In this document: positions 1-13,600 of the stretch, in pieces
Layout of the letters: every line of letters begins with the position of its first letter
How positions within the stretch are numbered: position 1 is the stretch's first letter
NCBI GenBank assembly: GCA_011800155.1
Contig: CM022374.1
Coordinates: 1,302,001-1,366,000, forward strand
Reading direction: 5' to 3'
From: Flammulina velutipes
Taxonomy: Eukaryota; Basidiomycota; Agaricomycetes; Agaricales; Physalacriaceae
DNA length: 64,000 nt
Program-made: the position numbers and the translations under genes
The notes under the pieces: generated by a model
Databases searched by the model: none
Told to the model about the DNA's origin: nothing
The model's input: only the letters and a program-made list of their open reading frames with translations

Positions 1-756
1 TAGCGATGTAACATGTGGCGTTAGGGAGTCGCCGTTCCCATATGAATGATCTTGGTGAGCTGTTGGCTGAAGAAGATTTCCACTCTGCACATCGCCATGA
101 TGTCAGCACATGGTGATTATCAAGTGCCATTTGGTGCAACGAGCGCAGAAGCAGGCCAGTATGTTCAGGTACTCTAAAGTGCGTCGTGCAATGTATTAGT
201 AATGTACAGAATGCTGACCCACTTGTAGTTACGAGCTTGTCGAGGGCGCTTATACACCTGCGTTGATTGTATTGAGAATGAGATGGAACTTGTACCACAA
301 GGGATGGAGGAAGCACGCCGAGACCAGCGGTATCGCCATACTCTGGAATAGTTACTACACGCGGTGAAAATGGGGAGACGCCTGGGAACAATAGTCCAGG
401 ACGAGCGCATAGAATAAAACGGTAAAACACGGTACTTGGGCCAAGATCAAGCGGATATCTGATAAGAAAATAGATGACGCGTAGATTAGCACGGCATGAA
501 CGTATACGCTCGTATTACTATACGTACTCAGTTATCTAGCGTGGCCACAAGCCTGTTGACCATGATGCATGATGATGGGAAGAGAGTAAGTTGCACAGCC
601 ACGTGCATTCTTCGTCTCGAACCATCACCCATGATTTATTTCGCGTAATCCTCCCAAATAAATGCTGCCTATCGAAGTATACAAATCTGTGTTCCCTACT
701 TGAACTAAGGCTAAATTGTCTCCAGTCTACTCCTGGTCTAAATAACCCTAAAGTTG
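1..756. other. Intergenic, no supported gene
   Basis: Short frames on both strands have no recognisable domain and no consistent splice structure. The stretch is probably the promoter and 5' leader of the FHA/G-patch gene plus flanking DNA. Confidence 0.5.
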
Positions 757-1767
757 ATGAAAATGGAGGAAGGAGAGATTCCCAGCTCAACAGCGCAACA
801 GGCTCCTGAGTACAGCTACGATCCCTCCGTTGAATGGCCCGGAGCGGATGACGTAGAAGAAGTCTCGTTCCCGAGCCCGCGCGCAGCTAGAATTTTGCGT
901 TTCGTCGTCGACAAACCCACTTCCGCGACCGGCTTCGGAACAGTTGCTCTGGTAGATGGCCACGATGAAATACAAATTGGCAGGGATGCTCTTCCAACAG
1001 GAACCCGTATACCTCGTATTCGAATCAAGACAATGGAGGTGTCCAAACACCACGCCACAGTTTTCTGGAATGGTGCTCACAAGGAATGGGCCATCGTGGA
1101 CATGGGCTCAATGCACGGCACATTTGTACGGCCCTACTCGAGCGATGCTAGGCAGCGTTTGTCTTCTGCGCGAGCTGCAAGCATGCCGCGTCGACTTTCG
1201 CACTTAGACTCTATTTCCTTTGGCTCTACGGGCTTCACTGTTCACATACACGACGATGTTGCTTGTGAAAAGTGCTCCCCTCGCGATTTGAGCGATGAAT
1301 TACCGCTGTTTCCATCCTCAACGCGAGCGCCCAAAAGGGTGCCTGTCAAGACGGAGGATTTTCGTTCGCATCCTTACACACGAGATCCGAAGAAAGCTCT
1401 TTCTAGCCTTCGACGGAATCTTCTATCTCAGCATCTACCTCTCCCATCCAAAGACGTCCAACCAGCTTACGTGGACCGCTCTGCTCGCAGGCGCGAAATG
1501 TACCCGTCTTCAGCTCTCGATGCTCCTGGAACTCAGATACAAGTGCAGCTCACTCGCTCGGCGCTGCCAATTCCGTCTGTTGTCGAACCAGTTTCGCAGC
1601 CTTCGGTCCCGCTCGCCCCCACGAACATTGGGCATAAATTGCTTGCGAAGCAAGGATGGCAGCCTGGAACATCTCTAGGTTTATCATCAGATGGTATCGC
1701 AGTTCCATTGGACGGAGAAGCAATGACACTGGGAGGGAGGCGAGGGCTTGGGATGGGAAAGCGATAG
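757..1767 (+). CDS. FHA and G-patch domain protein
   Basis: A single-exon gene of about 336 residues. I use the ATG at 757; an in-frame ATG at 763 is also possible. Residues about 60-135 form a forkhead-associated domain, with IGRD, then VSKHHATVFWN and DMGSMHGTFV, which carry the Gly-Arg and Ser-x-x-His positions that bind phosphothreonine. The C-terminal 50 residues form a G-patch (NIGHKLLAKQGWQPGTSLGL, then GGRRGLGMGKR), a motif that activates DEAH-box RNA helicases. The FHA plus G-patch order matches the AGGF1-like family, whose members are nuclear and linked to RNA processing. The segment between them is basic and probably disordered. The function is inferred from domains only. Confidence 0.85.
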   Translation: MKMEEGEIPSSTAQQAPEYSYDPSVEWPGADDVEEVSFPSPRAARILRFVVDKPTSATGFGTVALVDGHDEIQIGRDALPTGTRIPRIRIKTMEVSKHHATVFWNGAHKEWAIVDMGSMHGTFVRPYSSDARQRLSSARAASMPRRLSHLDSISFGSTGFTVHIHDDVACEKCSPRDLSDELPLFPSSTRAPKRVPVKTEDFRSHPYTRDPKKALSSLRRNLLSQHLPLPSKDVQPAYVDRSARRREMYPSSALDAPGTQIQVQLTRSALPIPSVVEPVSQPSVPLAPTNIGHKLLAKQGWQPGTSLGLSSDGIAVPLDGEAMTLGGRRGLGMGKR

Positions 1768-3980
1768 ACACGTTCTTCCATTTTCTCCGGGTCCAAAACA
1801 TATGTGGCTTTCAAATTCAATGTCGCATAGAATAATATGCGGCAGCACATGATGCATCTCATTACTCTCGAATCTTGCATCTGGGTCAGGATTAAATCTC
1901 CTCCGTCCTCTTCAGCTCAGGACAAGGGTCCGAGTCGGGGGCCTTTCTTCAAGATTTTCTTCCGCGCGCACTGCCTCGTACTGCGCATTTTATCGATTGT
2001 GGCATAAACGACTCGTGTATTTAGCGTCGCCGTAATTGCCGCCTGGACCACATCTACTCCCGTTCCTCCTAGGTCCCAAACTGATTTAGAACTCCCATTC
2101 CTCGGAAGGAATCTACACATTCTGAAGCGTCGGCAGAAGGTATCATATAGTCATTTCAAGAGCTGAATGTGGATTGGTGGTGTTCCTAGCGCCATTCAAG
2201 CCAATCGGTTACTACGGGCGAAAGGTATAAGTGACGACAATCAATATAAGTGTGCCGTACACACTACGATTTAGTGACGCCCTTAGAACCACTGATAGTA
2301 TCCTGACCTGGTTCAACATAGAACAACTGTATAATCAGCATTAGCTCGGCGCCCATGAAGAGAGAAAGTTTGTTCATCAATGCGCTGCAACGTGAATAAA
2401 GCTAGGCACCAACTCATCCTTATTGATACACCAAGCCCTCGAAGTAGGCTATTGATCTTTCTCTCAAGAATAACATGACTGGGGTGCGATTCGGATGCCA
2501 CTTCAACCAGGCCGCAACTACTAATGTAAGTTCCCACGGGGCATGCGCTGGTTTCTGCGTGGTTGTTTAATTCATATAGAGCTCAGAAAGTGAGAAACTT
2601 TCATTTTGTAAAGGGCCTCGAATAAACCTATGCATATCTAAATCCCGCCTCATGCTTTCATACGTACGAGCAGAAATGCACCTTCGATCAAAGAGTGGCG
2701 TGTTGTGGTAGTGCGTCGTGTGTACGATCTGGAGCTACTCAAAATAGAGAGCCATCGTTAGGGAAAGGATACGGAAGATATTCTTCCGTTGCTTTTACTG
2801 CACTGGAAATCGTTTGTCTCCTCGAAGTGATATTCGCGATGGGAGAGAACACTGGCAGGCAGACCTTTCCCCACCTCCTAAAGCTCTAGGATACCCTTTA
2901 AATTCAGAAATACCCGGAATACAAAATATGCAGTACTCAGCTGGATTTACTGAATGCTTGTCGCTGAGGTAGCTTCCTCGAGCTTCCTCGAAAGTGTCAC
3001 GTTTGATATCACGGTCACAGTGGATCTCACGCCCGGAACGTGTACTTACAACTTTCTAAAACTCCGAAAAAATACTTAAAATATCACTTTATCATGTATC
3101 AAGATATCACAATACTTGGGTGAATTTTAACGGACGCTCAACAGGCGTCATCTGTGTTGTCGTGTGGTAAATGACCTAAAACTGTTTTCCTGTATATGTG
3201 GGCTTCCGAAAACTCTACGGGAGTTGAAGAGCTCTGTACAAACAATAACATGCTCTCCTGAATATACCGGTCGTCTTATAAGTGCCTTTTCGCAAAATGT
3301 TGGAATGAGCCTGACAAAGGTTCGAAGGCAGTCTTAGGCTTCCCAATCACATAAAGCTTAAGGTAGTTAGACAGCTCTTGATGAGCAATCATAGTAGCAT
3401 ATACGTAGCATACAGTGCACGGGTCGGAACTAGTTATGCGTGCTATGAACAACCATAAAATGATCGCGCTCAGATGAATTACAGGTAAGAGGACATTAGA
3501 TCACATAGTTCAAAAATAATGGACAACGGTACGTATCTGCAGAGCGATTCATTACTTTCTACTTTGGTGCTCCAAAGATCGAAAGACGCCCTTCGGAGTG
3601 GTTATTGTCGCCATCAGGATCCGACAAACGCGTCTTGAACGATTGTTTCAGCTGGTTATTGTAGTTGAAGATAATTATCGACAATAAAAACAATGAATGC
3701 GACTCCCAGGCCACATCCAACCTCAACCAGACCTTGACAACGCGTAAACACTGTATTGTGACGCGAAGTGGCGCCCACGTGATCTCTCGCGCGCGGTCAG
3801 CTAATAAGGGGTATTTCCTATTTTAGAAGTTGAACAGACAGAACAAATTGGTTCCGTTGGTCTTCGTCTTGCTTTCGTCTTGCCACTATCCCTCCCTTCC
3901 TTTTCCTATCCCCGCCCAACCTCTACACCAACAATCCCTTCGTCGTCTTCGTTAGTCGTACATAGCTTTCATTCCTTCAG
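1768..3980. other. Long AT-rich intergenic region
   Basis: About 2.2 kb with no coding stretch I can support on either strand. The right end (about 3840-3980) is pyrimidine-rich and looks like the promoter and leader of the cyclin gene. I see no repeat or RNA gene in the rest. Confidence 0.5.
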
Positions 3981-5747
3981 ATGGCCTCAAATGCAAGAGT
4001 AAGTCGTTCGCTGGTTGGCGTCGTTAGCATCGTCACTGACTGCCCTAGATACCTCAACGTACCCGTCTTCCTCAACGCGGAGCAAAGGCCGACGAGAATG
4101 CCATCAGCAGACACATGCGCCAGCAGTCGCTAGGTGCGGCATCACGACTAGCACACAAGGAGACCAGCAGTGTCCGACTGGTCAACGCTCGACCCGCGCT
4201 GGGCGAGGTGACACTCAAGGCAGTCAACCGAAAGGTACGTGCAACTGCAACAGTATCTGGTAACCACTCATAGGCGATATAGGATAACATCGGCAAATCT
4301 GTCTCGGGCGTCGACAAAGACGAACCTCCCTTGAGGACGATAAGAACTATTAACAATGCTATTCCCCTACCCCGCCCTTCGCTTGGTCCTGCCCGTGCGT
4401 CTCTTGCTCCTGCCATCCCGAACCTCGTCAATGCTCGTGCGCCCCAACACTCCCAAGCCGCTCGCAGAGTACATCGCGTCCCTCCTCCAACTGTCGTTGT
4501 CTATGAGGACATCGACGAAGCTGAGGAGGCAGCTATGGAGGAAGACCATATGGAAGTTGAGGACGAGGTTCGTGTTACTGAGAGCCATCGGTACGAGGAA
4601 GAGGAAGCGGTAATGAACTTCGAGGGAGAGAAAGAAGTCGAGGCAATGGTGATCGTAGAAGACAGTGATGAAGAGGAAGTGGAAGAAGAATGCATGCGTC
4701 GCGACGCCGAAGATGAATACATTTGGCCCGACGCACCGTCCCGGAAGCGACTACGCTACGCGCAGGAAGTGGCCGCTATTCGCGAAGTTTTCGAGGACGA
4801 TCCGGATTATGATCCCGCAATGGTGTCGGAATACGCTGACGACATTTTCGAATACATGCAAGATCTCGAGGTATGTTTTCGCGTTGTTTCAGTCTTCTTT
4901 TTTTCTGATCCAAACTCCAGGAGGACGTCATGCCTAATCCTGATTATATGGACGCACAGAACGAAATATCGTGGGAGATGCGCCAGACCTTGGTTGATTG
5001 GTTGTTGCAGGCCCATCTACGCTACCACATGATACCTGAGACAGTTTGGATTGCTGTCAACATTGTGGACCGGTTCCTATCAAAACGTGTTGTTTCGCTG
5101 GCCAAGCTCCAGCTCGTGGGCATTGCGGCTCTGTTTATCGCAGCGAAATACGAGGAGATCATGGCACCTTCTGTGGACGAGTTCGTCGCTTTGGCGGAAG
5201 ACGGGTATAGTCGGGAAGAAGTCCTTAAGGGCGAGCGGATTATCCTCCAGTCACTCGGATTCCACATATCGCACTACTGCTCCCCTTATAGCTGGATGCG
5301 CAAGATCAGCCGAGCGGACGATTACGACTTGCAGACACGGACACTGTGCAAGTTCCTCACCGAAGTAACGCTATTGGACTATCGTTTCCTACGTGCAAAG
5401 CCCAGTTTAATTGCGGCTGTTGGAATGTACAGTTCGCGGATGATGCTCGGGGGTGATTGGGTACGTGATCGTGTCTTGGTGTTTCGCTTATTTGATTCTG
5501 ACAATTGTTGATGTAGGATGAAGCATTTGTCTTCCATTCTGGTTATACCGCCGAGCAGCTAGCTCCTGGCCACGCCTTACTGGTAGAGAAGCTCACGGAA
5601 AAGGGCTTCTCGCGTCAATATCTCGTCAAAAAGTACGCCAACAAGAAATTCTTGAAGGCGTCGACGTTTGCCATCAGGTGGGCTCGGAGTGTCGTCGACG
5701 GCACCGGATGTGGGCCCGTCTCGATGCTCGGAGACGAGCAGCTATAG
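3981..5747 (+). CDS. B-type mitotic cyclin
   Basis: Five exons in phase (3981-3998, 4049-4234, 4283-4870, 4921-5460, 5517-5747) encode about 520 residues. The second exon begins with PQRTRLPQRG, which contains an RxxL destruction-box candidate near the N terminus, as expected for a cyclin degraded by the anaphase-promoting complex. A Glu/Asp-rich linker follows. Two cyclin boxes then occupy about residues 270-510, with MRQTLVDWLLQAH, LQLVGIAALFIAAKYEEI and ERIILQSLGF. The product should bind and activate Cdk1 in the nucleus to drive mitosis. Length and motif order fit fungal Clb/Cdc13 cyclins. The first coding exon is only 18 nt. Confidence 0.93.
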
Positions 5748-6249
5748 AAGTCAATTCCTGTTTTCCCCCTTGCATTCTTTCTCATTTCTCCTCCATCTAT
5801 CATCATCTCTGTGTTCCACCAGCCATTGTCTATTTATCTTTCACTTGCCTTGCAAATCGCATCACTTGTTTAAGTATCCAAGTCATATGAACGATTAGTG
5901 TGTCATTATCTATGTTATCTACGCTTTCGCTTTCGATCCATGCATCTCTCCCTCGTCTCTTTTTTCTCTTTCGTTATGCATTATCCGTCTGTCTCCCTGA
6001 ACCACCCATTTCTAGCACGTTCATTTACGTCCCATCTATGGCATGCATATAGATACGCCTCATACACTCCTTCACTAGCTATGGGAGTACGACCTGTGTA
6101 TATAGCCGACGATGCATTGAATGCATGCGTTTATTTTCTAGATGGCTGTTGCGGGGAAGTGACGTTGATCCGGGTATCAAAGTATATTTCACATGTTATG
6201 GGGAAGGCTTTCTTATACGGAGCAGCGGACTTGCCTGTTTACCACCACC
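5748..6249. other. Intergenic, pyrimidine-rich
   Basis: The 3' flank of the cyclin gene and the promoter of the dehydrogenase gene. It is rich in C/T runs on the + strand. Frames read across it have no recognisable content. Confidence 0.5.
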
Positions 6250-8914
6250 ATGTCTCTCTCTTTCAAAGGCCACACTGTTGTTATTACCGGCGCTGGAGGC
6301 GGCTTAGGAAAAGCGTATGTTCTGGCGGCTTTGGTTGGATGGTACACTGAATTGTTCTCGATAGGCATTCGCTGTTCTTTGCTTCGCGCGGAGCGAACAT
6401 CGTTGTTAACGATTTCAACGCAAAGGCCGCCCAGGACGTTGTGGATCAGATTACGAAAGGTCTGCGCGATCCAGCTGCTCTCTCATCATGTCTGACTGCT
6501 TCCCAGCTGGCGGCAAGGCTGTCGTGAACACGTCATCCGTCACCGACGGTGCAGCAGTGATCAAGACTGCTGTTGACAACTTTGGGACCGTTACCATTCT
6601 CATCAACAATGCTGGCATCCTACGCGACAAGGGGTGAGTTCAAACTACCCTTCAGACCGGCGCCGGTACTCACTACTAGCCGCGCTAAGGTTCAAAAATA
6701 TGTCCGACAAAGAATGGGACCAGATCATGGAGGTGCACCTCAAGGGCGCGTTCTCGTGCACGAAAGCTGCCTGGCCCATCTTCCGCAAACAGAAGTTTGG
6801 TCGCGTCATTAACACTGCGAGTGCTGCTGGTATTTATGGTACGTGCTGCTTCTCCACCTGGGATACACTTGGTGACGGGGAGCTGCAGGCAACTTTGGGC
6901 AAGCAAATTACAGCGCGGCTAAGATGGGATTGATTGGTTTCACAAAGACCTTGGCTGTTGAAGGTGCAAAGTATAACATCAAGGCTACTGCTATTGCGCC
7001 GGTACGTTCGGTTATCCAGGCTTTGTAGGCTGGGACCTAAAGTTGTGATTCTCAGATTGCTGCATCTGCCATGACGGAAACAGTGATGCCCGCGGAAATG
7101 TTGGAAAAGCTTGGTGTATGTCCATTCTTGCTGCCATCGTTCATTTTTGTGTATTAACGGCGGTCGCAGCCAGAGTTCGTGTCTCCGTTTGTTGGCGCTG
7201 TTTGCCATCCGGATGGTGTCGACGCGAGTGGCCGGGTATTCGAGCTCGGTGCCGGCTTTATTGCTGAAATACGATGGGAAAGGAGCAACGGTGCTGTCTT
7301 CAAGACTGATGCCAGCTTCACTCCTTCAGCAGTACGTTTTGAGTGTTGCAACGATCCTTTGCATCAAGCTCATTGACTACAGGTCAAAGCCAAATTTGGG
7401 GAGATCACCGATTTCACCAAGGCGGAATAGTAAGTACCCGCTTACCGGTTGGCGTTTAACCCAGTCTGAACGTCTCGCAGCCCCAAGTCGATGGCCGACA
7501 TTGACGCACAGGTTAGCGTTGGACGAAGCTTTGAGATATAAGGCTTATATTTCGTTTTAGGGGAAACTTACGGCTGCTAAGAGCCTTCCACCCAACGCAC
7601 AAGCATCTCCTGAGGTCCGTTTCGACGGCCAGACGGTCGTTATCACTGGTGCTGGCGCTGGCTTAGGACGCGTGTATGCGATTATGTACGGGAAACTCGG
7701 CGCGAACGTCGTAGTAAACGATGTTAGCGAAAAGGGTGCAAACTCTGTCGTTGAAGAGGTGATACGAGGTGTGTCTTGAACGAAGCTCATCCTTCGCTTT
7801 TCTGTTCTTAGCATATGATAGCTGGCGGAAAGGCTGTCGCAGCGGTATGCTCTGCTGAAGACGGTGACGCTATTGTAAAGGTTGCCGTCGAGAAATTCGG
7901 CACTGTTCATATACTGGTCGCCAATGCTGGTATCCTCCGGGATAAATCGTTCCAAGCCATGTCCGAGCAGGAGTGGGATCTTGTACTGGCTGTTCACTTA
8001 CGGTACGTCGCGCAGACTTTTCTGCGAGACCCTCTCTGATTTTGCTATACAGAGGAACCTACAAGGTTTGAATATTCTCTTGTCGACTAGAGCAACTTGC
8101 TCAAAATGCATTTAGTGTGCGAAAGCTGTTTGGCCGATATTCCAGAAGCAAAAGTATGGTCGTATCGTTACGACTTGTTCACAAGTCGGCATTTGTGAGT
8201 GCGTATGCTAGCGTTGGTGTTGTTATTCACCTGTTATTCTCCCAGATGGCAACTTTGGTCAAGCGAATGTTAGCATTTGTCTCCGTGTCGTTGATTTGAA
8301 GACTAACATGTATACAGTACTCTACCGCCAAGGCTGCTATCATGTCTCTCACGAAGACGTTGGGCATTGAGGGCCGCAAATACAACATCCTTGCTAATGT
8401 TATTGCCCCATCGGCTGGTACCGCGATGACTGCCACTATCTGGTGCGTGTGATACGAACTGACACGCCAGACTTTGACTCATCTGTGTCCAGGACACAAG
8501 AAATGCTTGACGCGTTCAAGCCTGACTTTATTGCGCCCATTGTGGGCTATCTCACCAGTAAAGGTGAATAATCTCCAGGAAACGGGAATGCTGCTCTGGC
8601 TGAATCGCAATATAGATAACGAGGAAGTTAGCGGACTTCTGTTTGAGATTTCTGGAGGGTGGGCAGCCCAGACTCGCTGGCAGCGTAGCGGGGGCTACGG
8701 GTTCCCGTCAAAGAAGCCATATAGCCCAGAGGACGTGGTGGCGAAGTGGCAGGCGATAACAACGTTCGGTATGTTGAAAGTGACTCGGGCGGGTGATGTT
8801 GCTGACATTTTGTGTGCAGACGACCGGGCGACGCACCCCACATCGACGAGTGAGGCGGTACAGCAGATTATTGAGAACTTTGACAATGTTGGGGAGGCGA
8901 AGGCTAAACTATGA
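6250..8914 (+). CDS. Peroxisomal 3-hydroxyacyl-CoA dehydrogenase (tandem SDR, Fox2-like without hydratase)
   Basis: Eighteen in-phase exons give about 598 residues; the twelfth (8053-8065) is only 13 nt. Two short-chain dehydrogenase domains lie in tandem. Domain 1 has [20 protein letters not shown] and the YSAAK active site. Domain 2 has [19 protein letters not shown] and YSTAK. The chain ends in KAKL, a type 1 peroxisomal targeting signal. Yeast Fox2 carries two SDR domains followed by a MaoC-type hydratase-2 domain; here the chain stops after the SDR part, and the hydratase is encoded by the next gene downstream on the same strand. The role is the dehydrogenase step of peroxisomal beta-oxidation on (3R)-hydroxyacyl-CoA. 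It has many introns of about 50 nt. Confidence 0.88.
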
Positions 8915-9255
8915 GAACGAATGTGTTGTTGTTATCTTCTGTATAGTAATTGCGGTGGTGTAATTCGCTCGGTGTGTTATTCTTGAGTTTTTGCTGACTT
9001 GGGAGGTGAATAATGAAGTGTCAGACTCGGTGAGGTGGTTGCGGTCAGCATACTTCCTCTGACTGGTCTGCAATGACACCTATTCAGTTCGAGATAGATC
9101 TATCACTCCAGCATTACTCATGGAAAGAAGTCGAAAGGAATACGGTGGTCGTGTATCGCCGCTGTACGTAGCGCCAGCAATTGCCGATGTTACTGGCATG
9201 TGATTTGATGGCCTACTCCCTTCTGATGCTCAGTGTTCCTTAAACAGTGTCCACT
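8915..9255 (+). other. Spacer between the two beta-oxidation genes
   Basis: A 341-nt spacer between the stop codon of the dehydrogenase gene and the ATG of the hydratase gene. No coding sequence is visible. It is long enough to hold a separate terminator and promoter, so the two genes need not share a transcript. Confidence 0.5.
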
Positions 9256-10536
9256 ATGGTCGACTACAGTGATCCAAACGCCTTTGCTGACCCAGAAGAT
9301 GCGCAGATCGTAGTCGACGCCAAAAAGCTAATCGTCGATGCGACCCCATACGAATACACCGAGGTACGACGTGGTAAACTCGTTGAATCTTAATCATTAC
9401 TCACTCCCTCCACCAGCGCGATGTAATCCTATACAACCTCGGCGTAGGTGCCACCGCGGAGGAGCTCAAATGGACGTTCGAAGGCGACGAGGATTTTTCG
9501 GCTCTCCCTACGTTCGGCGTCATTCCACAGTTTCTCGCTAGTGGCGGTTTCCCCACAGATTGGTTGCCTAATTTCAATCCTGTTCGTCTCTCTTTCCCTT
9601 CATTTGTGTATGGATATCAATATTAATGCTCTGCGGACAGGCCAAACTCTTACACGGTGAACAGTTCCTCTCTATCAAAGCGCCCATCCCGACGAGTGGG
9701 GAGCTGGTCACGTCCGTACGGTTAGTCCTATTTCTATTCTGTTTCTATTTGATGGTCGTAATTGAAGCATGCTACGTAGGCTCATGGAAGTCCTGGACAA
9801 GGGCAAGGCCGCTGCGGTGACCACCACGACCAAAACGCGTGACAAGCAAACCGGGAAAGTCCTCTTCGAGAACCAATCCACGACGTTCATTCGGGGATCT
9901 GGAGGGTTCGGCGGGAGGCGGGTCGGGAAGGGTATGTGCTATATTCATATTGAACTCAATAACCTGAAATCTTTGCCCAGACCGCGGTGCCGCTACAGCG
10001 GAGAACAAGCCTCCAAATCGTGCGCCTGACGCCACAGTCGAGGAACAGACAAGTCCCATTCAGGCTGCGTTGTACCGGTATTTATGATCGTGCTTTCTAT
10101 GTCTTCAAACTGATTATTTGTAGCTTGAGTGGTGATTACAATCCTCTGCACGTTCGTACCCACCCACACACCTAATTTACTATACTCACGTTCTTTATCA
10201 GATCTTGCCAGAGTTCGCCGCTATTGGTGGCTTCGACAAGCCCATCCTTCATGGCCTCTGCTCGATGGGTATTTCTGGCAAACATGTCTTGAACACCTAC
10301 GGTGCGTTCACGGATATAAAGGTGCGCTTTGCCGGTGTCGTATATCCCGGAGAGACATTGCAGACATTAATGTGGAAAGAAGGGGGCAAGATTATTTTTG
10401 GTACGTGCTTTTCAAGTGCTGTGCGACATGATATTGACTAGGGTGTATAGTAACCAAGGTGAAAGAGAGGGATAGTCTAGTGCTGGCTTCAGCTGGGGTT
10501 ACGTTGGCAGACGACGCTGTCAAGGCGAAGCTGTAG
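9256..10536 (+). CDS. Peroxisomal enoyl-CoA hydratase 2 (MaoC hot-dog)
   Basis: Eight in-phase exons (9256-9363, 9417-9581, 9641-9720, 9780-9931, 9981-10077, 10124-10151, 10202-10400, 10451-10536) give 304 residues. The second half holds the hydratase-2 motif SGDYNPLH followed by [13 protein letters not shown], with the Asp and His of the catalytic pair. The first half is the non-catalytic hot-dog repeat. The C terminus VKAKL is a peroxisomal import signal. The enzyme should hydrate trans-2-enoyl-CoA to (3R)-hydroxyacyl-CoA and feed the upstream dehydrogenase. In ascomycete Fox2 this domain is the C-terminal part of a single protein. The coding end overlaps the ATP10 coding end on the other strand. 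Confidence 0.9.
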
Positions 10537-11593
10537 CTTTTGGCAATTCAACATCCGGTTCTAGTTCTTTTTGCCTCCTCTCTTCTAGACGCTTGAGCAA
10601 GACGCCGGTGCATGTTTCGAGCGCCTGTTCCTCCTCCATGGTGGCATCTGCGCTGCCGGCCCAGCGTATTTTGAGGTCTTCGTCGATGAGGTAGACGTAC
10701 CCGACTTTGTTGTTGGTCATTGCCATGGGCTCGCGTTCGTACTCCATGTTCTGACTGGAGACGAGGTACGCATGATGCAGGTTGGATGGGACGGTCGAGC
10801 GGAGGGAGCTAACAAAGAGGTTTACGAGGAGTGACTTGAGAAGGTTTTCTTGGAGGTTAATTTGGAGGTACTGGAAGAGCGGGTTGGAGCCGAATCGGTC
10901 TTGGGATGTTTGTGAGAAGCCTTTGACGTGAATCTGGGAATTTATGAGAATGAGAGTAAATGAGAGGAATTGAACTTGCCTCGGATATTCGAGTGTTGAT
11001 CATGGCAAGGATGGTTATGCGGCCAACGCACATATCTGTTGTATGTTTGACCTGGCCTGTTAGACTCTTTCCTTGGATGTCGGGGAGATAGAGAGCTTGC
11101 TGCACATCATGAATATAAAGTATAAGCAGAAAGAAGTGTAGGACATACATCCGTGCGTATAAGGCTCTTTGGTGCCAGCCACGTCTTTCCGCCATGTCGA
11201 CGCGTTCGATTCAAATCATGAAAATATCCCTTTGTCGCTTCTTTGACTCTTGTGTGCGTCAACCAATGCAATACTAATTCAAGGCCACAGGAAAACTCAC
11301 AAGTGCCGCCTGTCCTCGATGACCTTGTCGTAATCCATGTACTCTTCCATTTTTTCCTTGACAGTCTTTTTCTCTGTCGACGGCCGTTCTCGGACACCTA
11401 GCGGGCGACTGAGGTAGGGCAGTGGGTCCTCATCGTAGGGCTCGTCGTAGCGCACATTCTTGTCGGGAAAGAGAGCCTTTTCAAACTTTTTGTCGGAGGC
11501 GGAGAGGGCGACGCGTGAGATGTGAAGTGAGCGCCGGCAAAATAGGTTTTGGGAAGCTGAAAGGCGGGACAAGCAGCTCAATGAAAATGACAT
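10520..11593 (-). CDS. ATP10: Mitochondrial ATPase assembly factor ATP10
   Basis: Four exons (11301-11593, 11149-11248, 10980-11099, 10520-10933) give 308 residues. I chose the ATG at 11593 because what follows (MSFSLSCLSRLSASQ..FCRRSLHISR) looks like a mitochondrial presequence. Family-type stretches are RRHGGKTWLAPKSLIRTD, LYLPDIQGKSL and VGYVYLIDEDLKIRWAGS. Atp10 is an inner-membrane chaperone for subunit a (Atp6) during F1Fo-ATP synthase assembly. The third intron uses a GC donor (GCAAGT, reading down from 10979). The last 17 nt overlap the hydratase coding sequence, tail to tail. Confidence 0.88.
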
Positions 11594-12259
11594 GGAAGTA
11601 AAGTCGACGTCGGACCGGAATATCCGGATGAATGAATCTTTCGCACCTGCCACCACCACTATGTACATAATCGTCCTCAATCTTAAACATAACATTGCGC
11701 CACAGTCATAATGCTCTAGCGACGGACTGTCTTTCCGCCAACGAGGAAAACTTACGAAAAATGATCAAAGTCATCGGTGGCGCCCAGTCGATCCGGGAAG
11801 CCTCCAATCATCCAAATGTCGCGTCATCTAGCGGGTGCTTGCCGCCCGCGTTCGGGAGAAAGCGGCGTCTTCCCGCTTTCTCGAACGTCTTGTTATCTTG
11901 GGCTTTAGTTGACGACGCGTCTATCAAGATGCTTGCCAATAACAATGTCAGAAATCAAGCAATGTATGTCTTTTGTTCGCGTATTTCGTCCGCTTTTCCC
12001 GTCTCTTACTTTTTTTCTGCAGGTCGCAACTCCATGCGCCAACTGCACCGCTGTATTCGCTTTCTGAAAAATATCCGTCTTGCCATGCTTGATCACTTGC
12101 TTGAAGCTCGGGATGACAGAAAATTACAGGATAATTATGCTGACTTTCAGTCAGCGTATTTTATGGCCTGGACCATATCTTAATCAGCTTGGAAATCAGA
12201 CTCGTATAAAAAAACACTGGTCACTTCAACAAATCTATTAACTAACAAATAACCTTCCC
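11594..12259. other. Divergent intergenic region between ATP10 and the OYE gene
   Basis: About 670 nt between two divergently read start codons, so probably promoters of both. One 162-codon frame on the + strand crosses it, but it resembles no family and has no splice support. Confidence 0.45.

Positions 12260-13600
<1,341 letters not shown>

Noticed and set aside
5898..6350. A 150-codon + strand frame upstream of the dehydrogenase gene
   Set aside because: It overlaps the true start and first exon of the dehydrogenase in another frame. Its composition looks like a pyrimidine-rich leader.
11695..12183. A 162-codon + strand frame between ATP10 and the OYE gene
   Set aside because: No domain, no homology I can recall, and it lies in the divergent promoter region. 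It is probably a chance open frame.
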